Assembly (NCBI RefSeq): GCF_000382225.1
Contig: NZ_KB907806.1
Span: 125,559-189,558 of the forward strand
Length of the DNA stretch: 64,000 nucleotides
Direction: 5' to 3'
Source of the DNA: Hymenobacter aerophilus DSM 13606
Lineage (GTDB): Bacteria; Bacteroidota; Bacteroidia; Cytophagales; Hymenobacteraceae
Within the stretch, counting starts at the first letter, position 1, and each line of letters begins with the position of its first letter. Both the position numbers and the translations under genes were made by a program. Shown here in pieces: positions 37,614 through 45,996 of the stretch. The notes under the pieces were generated by a model, which saw nothing but the letters and a program-made list of their open reading frames with translations, had not been told where the DNA came from and ran no database searches.

Positions 37614-38411
37614 TTATAACGAGAATACAACCGGCAACACCATCTTTTGCTTTACCGGCTGGCCTTTATAGAGGGCCGGCTCCCACTTGGGCGCCGCCTT
37701 CAGCAGCCGGATGGCCTCCTCATCCAGCCCCGAGCCCAGCCGCTTGATTACCTTGACATCGTTGAGCGAGCCGTCTTTTTCTATCACGAACTCCATCATC
37801 ACCTTGCCATCCACTTTGCGCTGCAGGGCCAGGGCTGGGTATTTCTGGTTGGTCTGAATCCACTCGAAAAAGGCCTCGGTGCCGCCCACCGGCCGGGCCG
37901 GGCGGTCGGCAGTAACTACCTGGGTGGTGCCGCCGGCCGCCGCGCCAGCTGAAGCCGGAGTAACCGCCGGAGCCGCCGCTGCTTCGCCCGGAATCTGGAA
38001 TGTGATGGGCACCTGCTGGCTTTGGCGCACCACGCCGCCGCGGTGGCGGGCGGGCGTCCAGCGCGGGGCGGCTTTAATGAGGCGCACGGCTTCGGCATCG
38101 AGCAGGGCGTTGCCGGGCTGGGCCACGGCCACGTCGGAAAGCGAGCCGGTTTTCTCGACCACGAACTTCACCACTACCGTGCCCTGGGCGCCGGCCTGCA
38201 AGGCGGCCGTGGGGTATTGCTGGTTGTCGGAGAGGTATCGGGCGAAGGCTTCCACGCCACCGGCGGGCAGGGCGGGCTGCTCCACGGCGTCGTAAATGGC
38301 GTTGGCAGCCGGGGCTTTGGGGTACTTGAGCTTCTGCTGGGCGGCGGCCGGCGCAAGGGCGGCGGCGCTCAGCACGGCGACCAGGAAAAGCGAATGAGCA
38401 GACTTTTTCAT
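37614..38411 (-). CDS. Periplasmic protein with two TonB C-terminal domains
   Basis: 265 residues. A cleavable signal peptide (ending PAAAQQ) replaces the usual TonB membrane anchor. Two tandem TonB_C-like domains follow: about 52-140 (RYLSDNQQYPTAALQAGAQGT, VRLIKAAPRWTPARHRG) and about 178-265 (WIQTNQKYPALALQRKVDGK, IRLLKAAPKWEPALYKG). They are joined by an Ala/Thr linker. Without an anchor or ExbBD partner it cannot act as a normal energy transducer. Many Bacteroidota encode such soluble TonB-like proteins of unknown function. Confidence 0.82.
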   Translation of the reverse strand: MKKSAHSLFLVAVLSAAALAPAAAQQKLKYPKAPAANAIYDAVEQPALPAGGVEAFARYLSDNQQYPTAALQAGAQGTVVVKFVVEKTGSLSDVAVAQPGNALLDAEAVRLIKAAPRWTPARHRGGVVRQSQQVPITFQIPGEAAAAPAVTPASAGAAAGGTTQVVTADRPARPVGGTEAFFEWIQTNQKYPALALQRKVDGKVMMEFVIEKDGSLNDVKVIKRLGSGLDEEAIRLLKAAPKWEPALYKGQPVKQKMVLPVVFSL

Positions 38412-38525
38412 AGAAGTAAGGCAGGACGGAAAGCGGGCGCCCGGTACAACAACCGTACCCGCCGCCCTTCAAGTTCGGCATTTTGGGTGGGAACGGTGGT
38501 TTTAAGGGAAAGAGTAAGAAGCCAC

Positions 38526-38556
38526 CTGTCATCCTTCGCTCCGCTCAGGATGACAG
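38526..38556. repeat. Minimal family 1 hairpin
   Basis: CTGTCATCCT and AGGATGACAG enclose TCGCTCCGCTC. It keeps only the outer arm tips of family 1 and has lost the long arms and loop. An ATG at 38550 lies in its right arm. Confidence 0.8.
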
Positions 38557-38603
38557 TATCTTTGCTCAATATCTCATCAGCCCGCCACCCCATTTGCCCC
38601 GAC

Positions 38604-40520
38604 GTGTCCGATTTCCGACAGCTGACTATTGACCCCGCCGACCTCTTCCAGGAAAACCTGACCCAGCACACGGCCCGGGAGGCGCACTTTGCCGGGCGGC
38701 ACCGGACGGTGGCGCTGGTGCGGCTGGCCGTGTTTCTGGCCGCCGCGGCCGGCATCTGGGCGCTGCTGAGCGCGGGCCAGACGGCCGCCGCGCTGGGGCT
38801 GGGCCTGGGGGCCTACCTGGTGTTCATCGGGCTGGTGCGCTGGCACGATGCCGTGGGCTACCGCCGCGAGCATCACCGGCTGCTGGCCCAGCTCAACCAG
38901 GATGAGCTGGCCCGGCTGGCCGGCAAGCTGGCCGGCTTCGACCCCGGCCGCCGCTACCTCGATGCCCAGCACCCTTATGCCGCCGACCTCGACGTGTTCG
39001 GCGACCATTCGCTGTTTCAGCTGCTCAACCGCAGCACCTCGCGGCTGGGGCAAGACTGGCTGGCGGGCTGGCTGCTGGCCCCGGCGGCGCCCGAAACCGT
39101 GCTGGAGCGGCAGCAGGCCGCCGCCGAGCTGGCCCCCGAAGTGCAGTGGCAGCAGGAGTGGCAGGCCCGCGCCCGGCACTACCCACGCCAGGAAACCGAC
39201 CCGCGCCAGTTTGCCGGCTGGCTGCGTGAGCCCGATTTTTTCGTGGGCCGCGGCTGGGTGCTGCCGCTGCTGGGGCTGGTGCCGCTGCTGAGTCTGGCGG
39301 GCGTGGGGCTGATGCTCGGCGGCTACGGCGCCCAGTGGCTGCTGCTGTTGCTGCCCGCAGTGGCGCTCAATGGCGCTTTCGGGCAGGTGCGGGCCCGCTA
39401 CTACGAGCACGCCACCACCATGCGCGACGCACTGCGGGCCGCCCACGACCAGCTGGAACACTTCGAGGGCGGCACCTGGCAGAGTCCGGCGCTGCAGCGG
39501 CTGCACCGCACCCTGCACGACACCGGCAACACCGCCGCGGCCCGGCTGCTGAAACGGCTGGCGGGCATTGCCGGCTGGTTTTCGGCCCGCCAGAACCCGG
39601 CCGTGGCGGGCGCGCTGAACACGCTGTTGCTGTGGGACCTGTGGGGCATCTGGCAGCTGGAACGCTGGAAGCGTCGTATCAGCGGGGGGCTGGAGCCGCT
39701 GCTCGAAGCGGCGGCCGAGCTGGACGCGCTGGTAAGCCTGGGCGCCTTCCGGGCCGCCAACCCCACTTTTGCCGCGCCCGATTTGTCGGCCCCGGCCCTC
39801 ACCGTGGAAGCCACCGGCCTGGCCCACCCGCTGCTGTTCGGCGGCGAGGGCGTGCGCAACGGCTTCGGCATGGCCGGCCTGGGGCAAACCGTTATTGTAA
39901 CGGGCTCGAACATGGCCGGCAAAAGCACGTTTCTGCGCACCGTGGGCCTGAATCTGGTGCTGGCCCAGGCCGGCGCGGTAGTGGCGGCCGGCACGTTCCG
40001 CTGCGGCCCCGCCCAGGTGTTCACCGCCATGCGCAGCCACGACAACCTGGCCGAAAGCACGTCCTCGTTCTACGCCGAGCTCAAGCGCCTGCGCCTGCTG
40101 CTGGATATGACCGAAGTAAAGCAGACGGACCCGCAATCCGTGTCATCGGCCACCGCGCCAGCCACGGCTTCGGCCAGCGGCCTAAGCGCTCAAAACGAAG
40201 TGCAAAGTACTATCCCGGTGTTCTATCTGCTTGATGAGATTCTGAAGGGCACCAACTCGGCCGACCGGCACCGCGGGGCGCGGGCCTTGGTGTTTCAGCT
40301 GCGCGAGCGGGCGGCCAGCGGCCTCATCAGCACCCACGATCTGGAGCTGGCCGCCCTCGAAACCGACCTGCCCGCGCACGTACGCAACGTCAGCTTCAAC
40401 TCCTACCTCAACCCCGACGGCACCCTGCGCTTCGATTACCACCTCACGCCCGGCGTCTGCCGCTCCTTCAACGCCAGCCAGCTCATGCGCCTGATGGGCA
40501 TTGCGGTGGGGGAGGACTGA
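38604..40520 (+). CDS. Membrane-anchored MutS-like ATPase
   Basis: 638 residues if translation starts at GTG 38604; ATG 38550 is in frame but lies in a repeat hairpin. There are two hydrophobic pairs, about 30-75 (VALVRLAVFLAAAAGIWALL, LGLGAYLVFIGLV) and about 210-255. The MutS core helices follow, and an ABC ATPase: Walker A GSNMAGKST (434-442), a Q-loop region, FYLLDEILKGTNS and STHDLELA. The N-terminal mismatch-recognition domain is missing, so it is not mismatch-repair MutS. A low-complexity Ser/Ala insert (about 515-535) precedes Walker B. The role is unknown. Confidence 0.85.
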   Translation: MSDFRQLTIDPADLFQENLTQHTAREAHFAGRHRTVALVRLAVFLAAAAGIWALLSAGQTAAALGLGLGAYLVFIGLVRWHDAVGYRREHHRLLAQLNQDELARLAGKLAGFDPGRRYLDAQHPYAADLDVFGDHSLFQLLNRSTSRLGQDWLAGWLLAPAAPETVLERQQAAAELAPEVQWQQEWQARARHYPRQETDPRQFAGWLREPDFFVGRGWVLPLLGLVPLLSLAGVGLMLGGYGAQWLLLLLPAVALNGAFGQVRARYYEHATTMRDALRAAHDQLEHFEGGTWQSPALQRLHRTLHDTGNTAAARLLKRLAGIAGWFSARQNPAVAGALNTLLLWDLWGIWQLERWKRRISGGLEPLLEAAAELDALVSLGAFRAANPTFAAPDLSAPALTVEATGLAHPLLFGGEGVRNGFGMAGLGQTVIVTGSNMAGKSTFLRTVGLNLVLAQAGAVVAAGTFRCGPAQVFTAMRSHDNLAESTSSFYAELKRLRLLLDMTEVKQTDPQSVSSATAPATASASGLSAQNEVQSTIPVFYLLDEILKGTNSADRHRGARALVFQLRERAASGLISTHDLELAALETDLPAHVRNVSFNSYLNPDGTLRFDYHLTPGVCRSFNASQLMRLMGIAVGED

Positions 40521-40540
40521 GGACGCTGAACCCTGAGTTT

Positions 40541-40948
40541 CTAGCTGCCCAACTGCCGCTGGAAATGGAGCTGCAGCAGGTTATCAACTTTTTCTTTGGT
40601 GAGCGGCTTGCTGACCAGGCCGGCAATGGAAAGCTCGTCGAGGCGGCCCAGGTCGCGGGCGTCCATGGTGGTGGTGAGCATCACGACGATGGTGGCCCCG
40701 CGCTGCTCGGCGGGCAGCTGCCGGTAGGCCTCCAGAAACTGGATGCCGCTCATGCCGGGCATATTCACATCGAGCAAAATGAGCGCGGGCGCGTCGGGCG
40801 CGTTGCGGGCCAGCAGGTCGAGGGCCGCATTGCCGCTTTCGGCCACCAGTACGCGCTCAGTTACGTCGAGCTTTTTAATCAGCAGCTCGTTGAGGAAGTT
40901 GTTGGTCTGGTCGTCGTCAATCAGCAGAACACTCGGTAGCTTTTGCAT
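40541..40948 (-). CDS. Single-domain response regulator
   Basis: 135 residues from ATG 40948 that form a stand-alone receiver domain: acidic pocket LLIDDDQTNN, phospho-acceptor Asp60 in ILLDVNMPG, a Thr-rich stretch VVMLTTTMD and Lys114 in SKPLTKEK. There is no output domain, so it acts by protein contact or phosphotransfer. It starts 73 nt after the stop of the multi-PAS kinase on the same strand and is its likely partner. LTTTMD in place of the usual LTSS resembles two-domain CheY-like shuttle receivers of Bacteroidota. Confidence 0.92.
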   Translation of the reverse strand: MQKLPSVLLIDDDQTNNFLNELLIKKLDVTERVLVAESGNAALDLLARNAPDAPALILLDVNMPGMSGIQFLEAYRQLPAEQRGATIVVMLTTTMDARDLGRLDELSIAGLVSKPLTKEKVDNLLQLHFQRQLGS

Positions 40949-41021
40949 ATCTTCTTTGGTTTTTAATTGCTGATTGTCAGACGGCAAGCGCGTTGAGCTG
41001 GCAAATGAACTGACAACGAAG

Positions 41022-43649
41022 CTACTCGGTGGCGGGTAAATATACGGTGAAGGTGGTGCCCACATTCAGCTCGCTGCTTACCTCGATGCGGCCGCCGGCG
41101 TTTTCCACGATTTTCTTCACCATGTAGAGGCCCACGCCCGAGCCGGGCACGTGGTTGTGCAGCCGCCGAAACAGCTGAAACAGCTCCAGACGCTGGGTTT
41201 CGCTCAGGCCCAGGCCGTTGTCGTGCACTTCCAGCACCACGTGCCGGCCCACGTGGCGGCAGTGCAGGCGCACGTGCGGCGGGCGCTGGGGCGTGCGGTA
41301 TTTGATGGCGTTGCTGAGCAGATTATACACTACCGAGCGCAGGTTTTTGGCCGAAAACTGCACCGTCGGGCAGCCTTCGAGCTCGGTTTCCAGCGTGGCG
41401 GCGGCGGCGGCCAGCTCGGGCGCCATGTCGAGGCGCACGGCCTCCACCAGCGCGGGCAGGTCGACGGCTTCGGCCGGCTGGCCAACAGTGCTCTGCTGCA
41501 GCCGCGACACGTCGGTGAGGTGGGCCAGGGTTTGCTGGAAGCGGCCTACGGCGTCCTCCATCATCGTCAGCAGCTGAGGCACGGGCTCCTGGGCGCGGGC
41601 CTCGGCGGGCAGGTGGTCGCGCAGGGCCAGCAGCAGGCCCTCCACGTTGGTAATGGGCGATTTTAAGTCGTGCGAGGCCGAATACACGAACGTGTCGAGG
41701 TCGGCATTGGTGCGGCTGAGGCGGTGGTTGGTGTCGGCCAGCTGCTGGTTGGTGGCCTGCATTTCTTCGTTGATGGCGGCCAGCTGCTCGTTGAGCTGCT
41801 GCACCTGCTGGCGGGCCACCACCTGGTCGGTTACCTCGGTGCCGATGGCCACCAGGCCGCTGATGGCACCGGTTTCGTTGCGCAGGGCCTGGAAAGCAAA
41901 GTTGAAATAGCCCAGCGGAGGAAGCCCGGTATGGGCCCGGTCGAGGTCGACGGCCCGCTCGTTGATAAAAACCGTTTCGCCGGTTTGCACTACGCCCATC
42001 AGCAGTTCCTCGAAGCCCTGCCCCACGGTGGATGGCACGGCCTCGAAAAAGGGGCGGTCGAGCACCTGCTCCGGCGTGCGGCCCCACAGCTGGCACATGG
42101 CTTGGTTGGCCAGTTCAACCTGCAGCCCAAGGCCGCGCATAATTACGATGGGCACCGGCACCTGCTCGAAAATGGTTTGCAGCTCGCGCTGGCGGACTTC
42201 CCGCTCGCGGCGGGCCAGCACCCGCTCGGTTACCTCAATGGCAAACACCTGCACGCCGCGCACCTGCTCGCGGCCATCGAACAGCGGCTGGGCCGTGATA
42301 TCGAAGTAGTGCGGCCGGCCCGGCTCGCGCTCCAGCTCAACCGGCGTTTCGCGGGTCAGCAGCGGCTGGCCGCTGGCGTACACGTTATCCAGTAGCGGCA
42401 GCAAGCCCTGGGTGGTCATTTCGGGCAGGTGGTCGGCGGCCGCTTCGCCCAGCCGGGCCCGCCCGCCCGCCAGTGCCTGGAAGTGTTCGTTGAAGAAAGT
42501 GAAGCGATGCTCGGGGCCGCTGAAGGTGACGATAATGGCCGGCACCTGCCCCAGAATGCGGGCCAGCAGCTCCTGCTGCAGGCGGGCCTGGCCGCGCTGG
42601 TGCTCGGCTTCGGCCAGGGCCCGCTCTACCTCGGCGGTGCGCCGCTGCACGCGGCCCTCCAACTCCTCATTGAGGCACTGCAACTCCAGCTGCGTGTCGA
42701 GCAGGCGCAGGTTGGTGCTCTGGAACTCCTCGTTGGCGGCCAGCAGCTCCTCGTTGATGGTGGCCAGCTCCTGGTTGAGGTCCTGTACCTTTTGGCGGGC
42801 AAGCACGTGCTCCGTCACGTCAGTGGCAATATTGACGACACCCAGCACCTGGCCCTCGGGCCCGTAGAGCGGCTGATAAACGAAGTTGAAATAATGGGTT
42901 TCCAGGCGGCCGCCGGGCTGGCGCAGCAGTGCGGGCGTTTCCTGGCCCACCAGCGGTACCTGCGTGCGGGCTACCTCGCGCAACTGCTCATCAAAGCCCT
43001 GCCCCTGCAGCTCGGGCACGGCCACCAGCAGGGGCCGGCCCAGCACCTCGGCCGGCGCATACCCCCAGATGGTACACATCAGGTCATTGGCCGCACTCAC
43101 CACGCAGTCGTCGCCCTGAAACAGCGCAATGGCCACGGGGGCCTGGGCAATGAGCCCCTGTAGCAGATTGCGCTCGGTTTCGGCGGCGGCGCGGGCCTGC
43201 TGCTCGGCCCGCTGGCTCTGGCGCAGCGCCTCCTCCATGTGGGTGCGCGGAGTGTCGTTATCGTCGGCAATGCTGACAACCAGCAGCGGGCCCTGGCGGC
43301 GGGCCACCACCCGAAAGTAGCCGTCGATGCCGTCGTACTGGTAGTTGAAGTGCTCCTGGCAGCAGGTGCCCGACAAAAAGGCGTCGCGGTAAAAAGTGAA
43401 AATACCGGTTGCCAGGCCCGCATGCGGGTAGCTGCCAAGCAGGCTGAGGGTGGGCTGCTCGGGCTGCCCGAGCAGCCGCTGGGCGGCCGAGTTGAGGTAG
43501 TCGAAGAGGAAGTTGACGATGCTACCCTCGCCGTTGAAAACCGGCCGCATGAGTATAATACCGGTCTGCGACACTTCGAACAGAGTGTGCAGCAGCTCAT
43601 CGGCCGCTGGGGCATCGGCAGGCAGCGTCGGAGTCTTCTCTTCGGCCAT
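41022..43649 (-). CDS. Multi-PAS sensor histidine kinase
   Basis: Soluble kinase of 875 residues from ATG 43649. Four PAS-like domains lie at about 20-120, 150-270, 365-480 and 490-610. They are separated by two coiled coils rich in Asn/Glu/Gln (LNQELATINEELLAANEEFQ and LNEQLAAINEEMQATNQQLA). The dimerisation helix carries His660 (SASHDLKSP). The ATPase domain has NLLSNAIKY, VHDNGLGLS and GSGVGLYMVKKIVENAGG. No membrane helix is seen, so it senses a cytoplasmic signal such as redox or a small ligand. The downstream receiver gene is the likely phosphate acceptor. Confidence 0.93.
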   Translation of the reverse strand: MAEEKTPTLPADAPAADELLHTLFEVSQTGIILMRPVFNGEGSIVNFLFDYLNSAAQRLLGQPEQPTLSLLGSYPHAGLATGIFTFYRDAFLSGTCCQEHFNYQYDGIDGYFRVVARRQGPLLVVSIADDNDTPRTHMEEALRQSQRAEQQARAAAETERNLLQGLIAQAPVAIALFQGDDCVVSAANDLMCTIWGYAPAEVLGRPLLVAVPELQGQGFDEQLREVARTQVPLVGQETPALLRQPGGRLETHYFNFVYQPLYGPEGQVLGVVNIATDVTEHVLARQKVQDLNQELATINEELLAANEEFQSTNLRLLDTQLELQCLNEELEGRVQRRTAEVERALAEAEHQRGQARLQQELLARILGQVPAIIVTFSGPEHRFTFFNEHFQALAGGRARLGEAAADHLPEMTTQGLLPLLDNVYASGQPLLTRETPVELEREPGRPHYFDITAQPLFDGREQVRGVQVFAIEVTERVLARREREVRQRELQTIFEQVPVPIVIMRGLGLQVELANQAMCQLWGRTPEQVLDRPFFEAVPSTVGQGFEELLMGVVQTGETVFINERAVDLDRAHTGLPPLGYFNFAFQALRNETGAISGLVAIGTEVTDQVVARQQVQQLNEQLAAINEEMQATNQQLADTNHRLSRTNADLDTFVYSASHDLKSPITNVEGLLLALRDHLPAEARAQEPVPQLLTMMEDAVGRFQQTLAHLTDVSRLQQSTVGQPAEAVDLPALVEAVRLDMAPELAAAAATLETELEGCPTVQFSAKNLRSVVYNLLSNAIKYRTPQRPPHVRLHCRHVGRHVVLEVHDNGLGLSETQRLELFQLFRRLHNHVPGSGVGLYMVKKIVENAGGRIEVSSELNVGTTFTVYLPATE

Positions 43650-43677
43650 AAAGCAAGCAGAACAAAAAGTGAGGGGC

Positions 43678-43685
43678 CGAAGATA
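43678..43685 (-). promoter_or_regulatory. Possible -7 element of the multi-PAS kinase gene
   Basis: On the minus strand TATCTTCG differs from TAnnTTTG at one position and lies 28 nt before the ATG. No -33 half is evident. Confidence 0.3.
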
Positions 43686-43810
43686 CCCGCTGGCGGGCAC
43701 ATTACCGCGGTTGCCGAGGCGGAATCCGGGCGGGGCGTTGCAACTTGCGCCTGGGCCACCGGGCTGCCACCAAAGGCCGCGCGCCCACCGAACCTCGCTT
43801 GTCGCCGCCT

Positions 43811-45970
43811 ATGTCTGCTAGCCGCACCCGCCAGCTGCGCTATTTTTTTTCGAGCCAGGAGTTTTCCGACGGCCTGCGCACCACCCTGGCCGTGCTGCTG
43901 CCGGGCCTGGTGCTGGGGCTGCTGGGCCAGTTGCAAGCCGGCGTTACCATGTCGGTGGGGGCGCTGTGCGTGAGCCTGACCGACACGCCCGGCCCGCCGC
44001 TGCACAAGCGCAACGGCGGCCTCGCGGCGGTGGTCTTAACGGGCCTGATGGCGCTGCTGGCCGGGTTTCTGCACCCGTATCCGTGGCTGCTGGGGGCGCT
44101 GGTGGTGGCGGCCAGCTTCTGGTTTACCATGCTGCTGGTGTACGGCAACCGGGCCGGGGCCGTGGGCACGGCGGGGTTGCTGGTCATGATTCTCATGCTT
44201 GACAAGCCCCTGCCGCCCGACCTCGTGCTGTCGTATGCGGCCCTGGTGGTGGCGGGCGGGCTCTGGTACCTGGCTTTGGCGCTGGCCCTCAACCGGCTGC
44301 GGCCCTACCGCGAGGCGCAGCAGGGCCTGGGCGATGCCGTGCTGGCCGTGGCTGATTTTCTGCGCCTGAAGGCCGAATTCTACCGCCGCGGCACCAATCT
44401 GGAGGATGCCTACCGCCGCCTGGTGGCCCAGCAGGTGCGCGTGAGCGAAAAGCAGGACAGCCTGCGCGAGCTGCTGTTCAAAACCCGCCAGCTGGTCAGC
44501 GAGTCGTCGGAAAACGGGCGCCGGCTGGTGCTCACGTTCGTCGACCTGGTCGACCTCTACGAGCAGATTACCATTACCAGCTACGACTACGCCGAGCTGC
44601 ACCGCCGCTTTGGCGCCAGCGGCGTGCTCGATGCGTTTGCGATGGAAATTGACGCGCTGGCGGCCGAGCTGGAGCACGTGGGCTTTGCCATCCAGGGCAA
44701 CTACGCCTACCGCGCCGCTAACCCCGACCTGCTGGCCGGCCTCAACCAGCTCAAGGCCCGCCTCGATGCCCGCGAAGCCGACCCCGCCCAGCCCGGCTCG
44801 GTGCTGCCGCTGCGCAAGGTGCTCGTGAATCTGCGCAACCTCGTGGGCCGCCTCCAGGACATGCAGGGCTACTTCGCCGAGGCCACCGCGCCCCTGCTCA
44901 CGCTGCAAGCCAACGGCACCACCGGGCAGGAGCTCGACCGGTTTGTGGCTCATCAGCAGTTCACGTGGCGCCATCTCACGGGCCAGCTCACCATGCGCTC
45001 GGGCATTTTCCGGCACGCGCTGCGCATGCTGGTGGCCTCACTGATTGGCTTTCTCATCACCGAAATGCTGGCCGGCCACCACGGCTACTGGGTTCTGATG
45101 ACCATCACCTACATGCTCAAGCCGGCCTTCAGCCTCACCAAGCAGCGCAACCAGCAGCGGATCCTGGGCACGCTCATCGGCGGGGTGCTCGGGGCCGTGA
45201 TGCTCTGGCTGATTTCCGACCGGCTGCTGCTGCTGGCCCTGATGGTGGGGTTTATGGTGGTGTCGTTCAGCTTCGCCCGCCTCAACTACCTGATTACGGT
45301 TGTGTTCATGACGCCGTTCGTGCTCATCCTGTTCAGCTTGCTGGGCCACGGCTACGTGCGGGTGGTGCAGGAGCGCATTTTCGATACGGCGCTGGGCTGC
45401 GGCATTGCCTTTGCCGTGGGCTACCTGCTGTTTCCGCGCTGGGAATCGGACCAGCTGCAGGGCTACCTGCGGCCGGTGCTGCAGGCCAACCTGCGCTACC
45501 TGCGCACGCTGCAGCAGGCACTGCTGGGCTCGCCCGTGGCCCTGCTCGACTACAAGCTGGCCCGCAAGGAGGTGTACGTGAGCTCGGCCAACCTGGGCGC
45601 GGCCTTCCAGCGGATGCTTTCGGAGCCCCGCACCAAGCAGCGCCACCCCTCGGAGGTGCATGAGCTGGTGGTGCTCAACCATGTGCTGGCGGCCAACGTG
45701 GCGGCTATTACCTCGGCGCTGGTGGCCGGCGAGCTGCGCCCCGGCGTGTCGGCGGCGGGGCTGAAAGCGCTGCGCCAGGCCCAGCAGCAGCTCGGGCGTG
45801 GCCTGCTGCGCCTCGGCGAACCCGAAGCGGAGCCGCCCGCGCCCGACGAGCTGCCACCTGCCGCCACGCCCACTGCCGGCCCCGACGACGGCCAGCTCGG
45901 CGAGCAGCTGGAGTTCATCCACAAACTCAGCGGCGACATCAACCGGCTGGCCGAAACGGTGGCGGGATAA
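43811..45970 (+). CDS. FUSC/YccS-family inner-membrane protein
   Basis: 719 residues from ATG 43811, divergent from the kinase gene. A first membrane block (about 25-175: TLAVLLPGLVLGLLGQL, ALVVAASFWFTMLLVYG, LVLSYAALVVAGGLWYLALA) is followed by a soluble helical domain (about 190-395). A second FUSC block follows (about 398-545: TEMLAGHHGYWVLMTITYML, GTLIGGVLGAVMLWLISD, DTALGCGIAFAVGYLLF), and a cytoplasmic tail. This duplicated layout fits the YccS/FUSC family, related to aromatic acid efflux proteins. The substrate is unknown. Confidence 0.9.
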   Translation: MSASRTRQLRYFFSSQEFSDGLRTTLAVLLPGLVLGLLGQLQAGVTMSVGALCVSLTDTPGPPLHKRNGGLAAVVLTGLMALLAGFLHPYPWLLGALVVAASFWFTMLLVYGNRAGAVGTAGLLVMILMLDKPLPPDLVLSYAALVVAGGLWYLALALALNRLRPYREAQQGLGDAVLAVADFLRLKAEFYRRGTNLEDAYRRLVAQQVRVSEKQDSLRELLFKTRQLVSESSENGRRLVLTFVDLVDLYEQITITSYDYAELHRRFGASGVLDAFAMEIDALAAELEHVGFAIQGNYAYRAANPDLLAGLNQLKARLDAREADPAQPGSVLPLRKVLVNLRNLVGRLQDMQGYFAEATAPLLTLQANGTTGQELDRFVAHQQFTWRHLTGQLTMRSGIFRHALRMLVASLIGFLITEMLAGHHGYWVLMTITYMLKPAFSLTKQRNQQRILGTLIGGVLGAVMLWLISDRLLLLALMVGFMVVSFSFARLNYLITVVFMTPFVLILFSLLGHGYVRVVQERIFDTALGCGIAFAVGYLLFPRWESDQLQGYLRPVLQANLRYLRTLQQALLGSPVALLDYKLARKEVYVSSANLGAAFQRMLSEPRTKQRHPSEVHELVVLNHVLAANVAAITSALVAGELRPGVSAAGLKALRQAQQQLGRGLLRLGEPEAEPPAPDELPPAATPTAGPDDGQLGEQLEFIHKLSGDINRLAETVAG

Positions 45971-45996
45971 GTTGGTGACTCTGTGAAGAAGGGGGC

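Noticed and set aside
38022..38603. Upstream extension of the MutS-like frame
   Set aside because: It runs antisense through the TonB-C gene and through a repeat hairpin, with no protein-like sequence.
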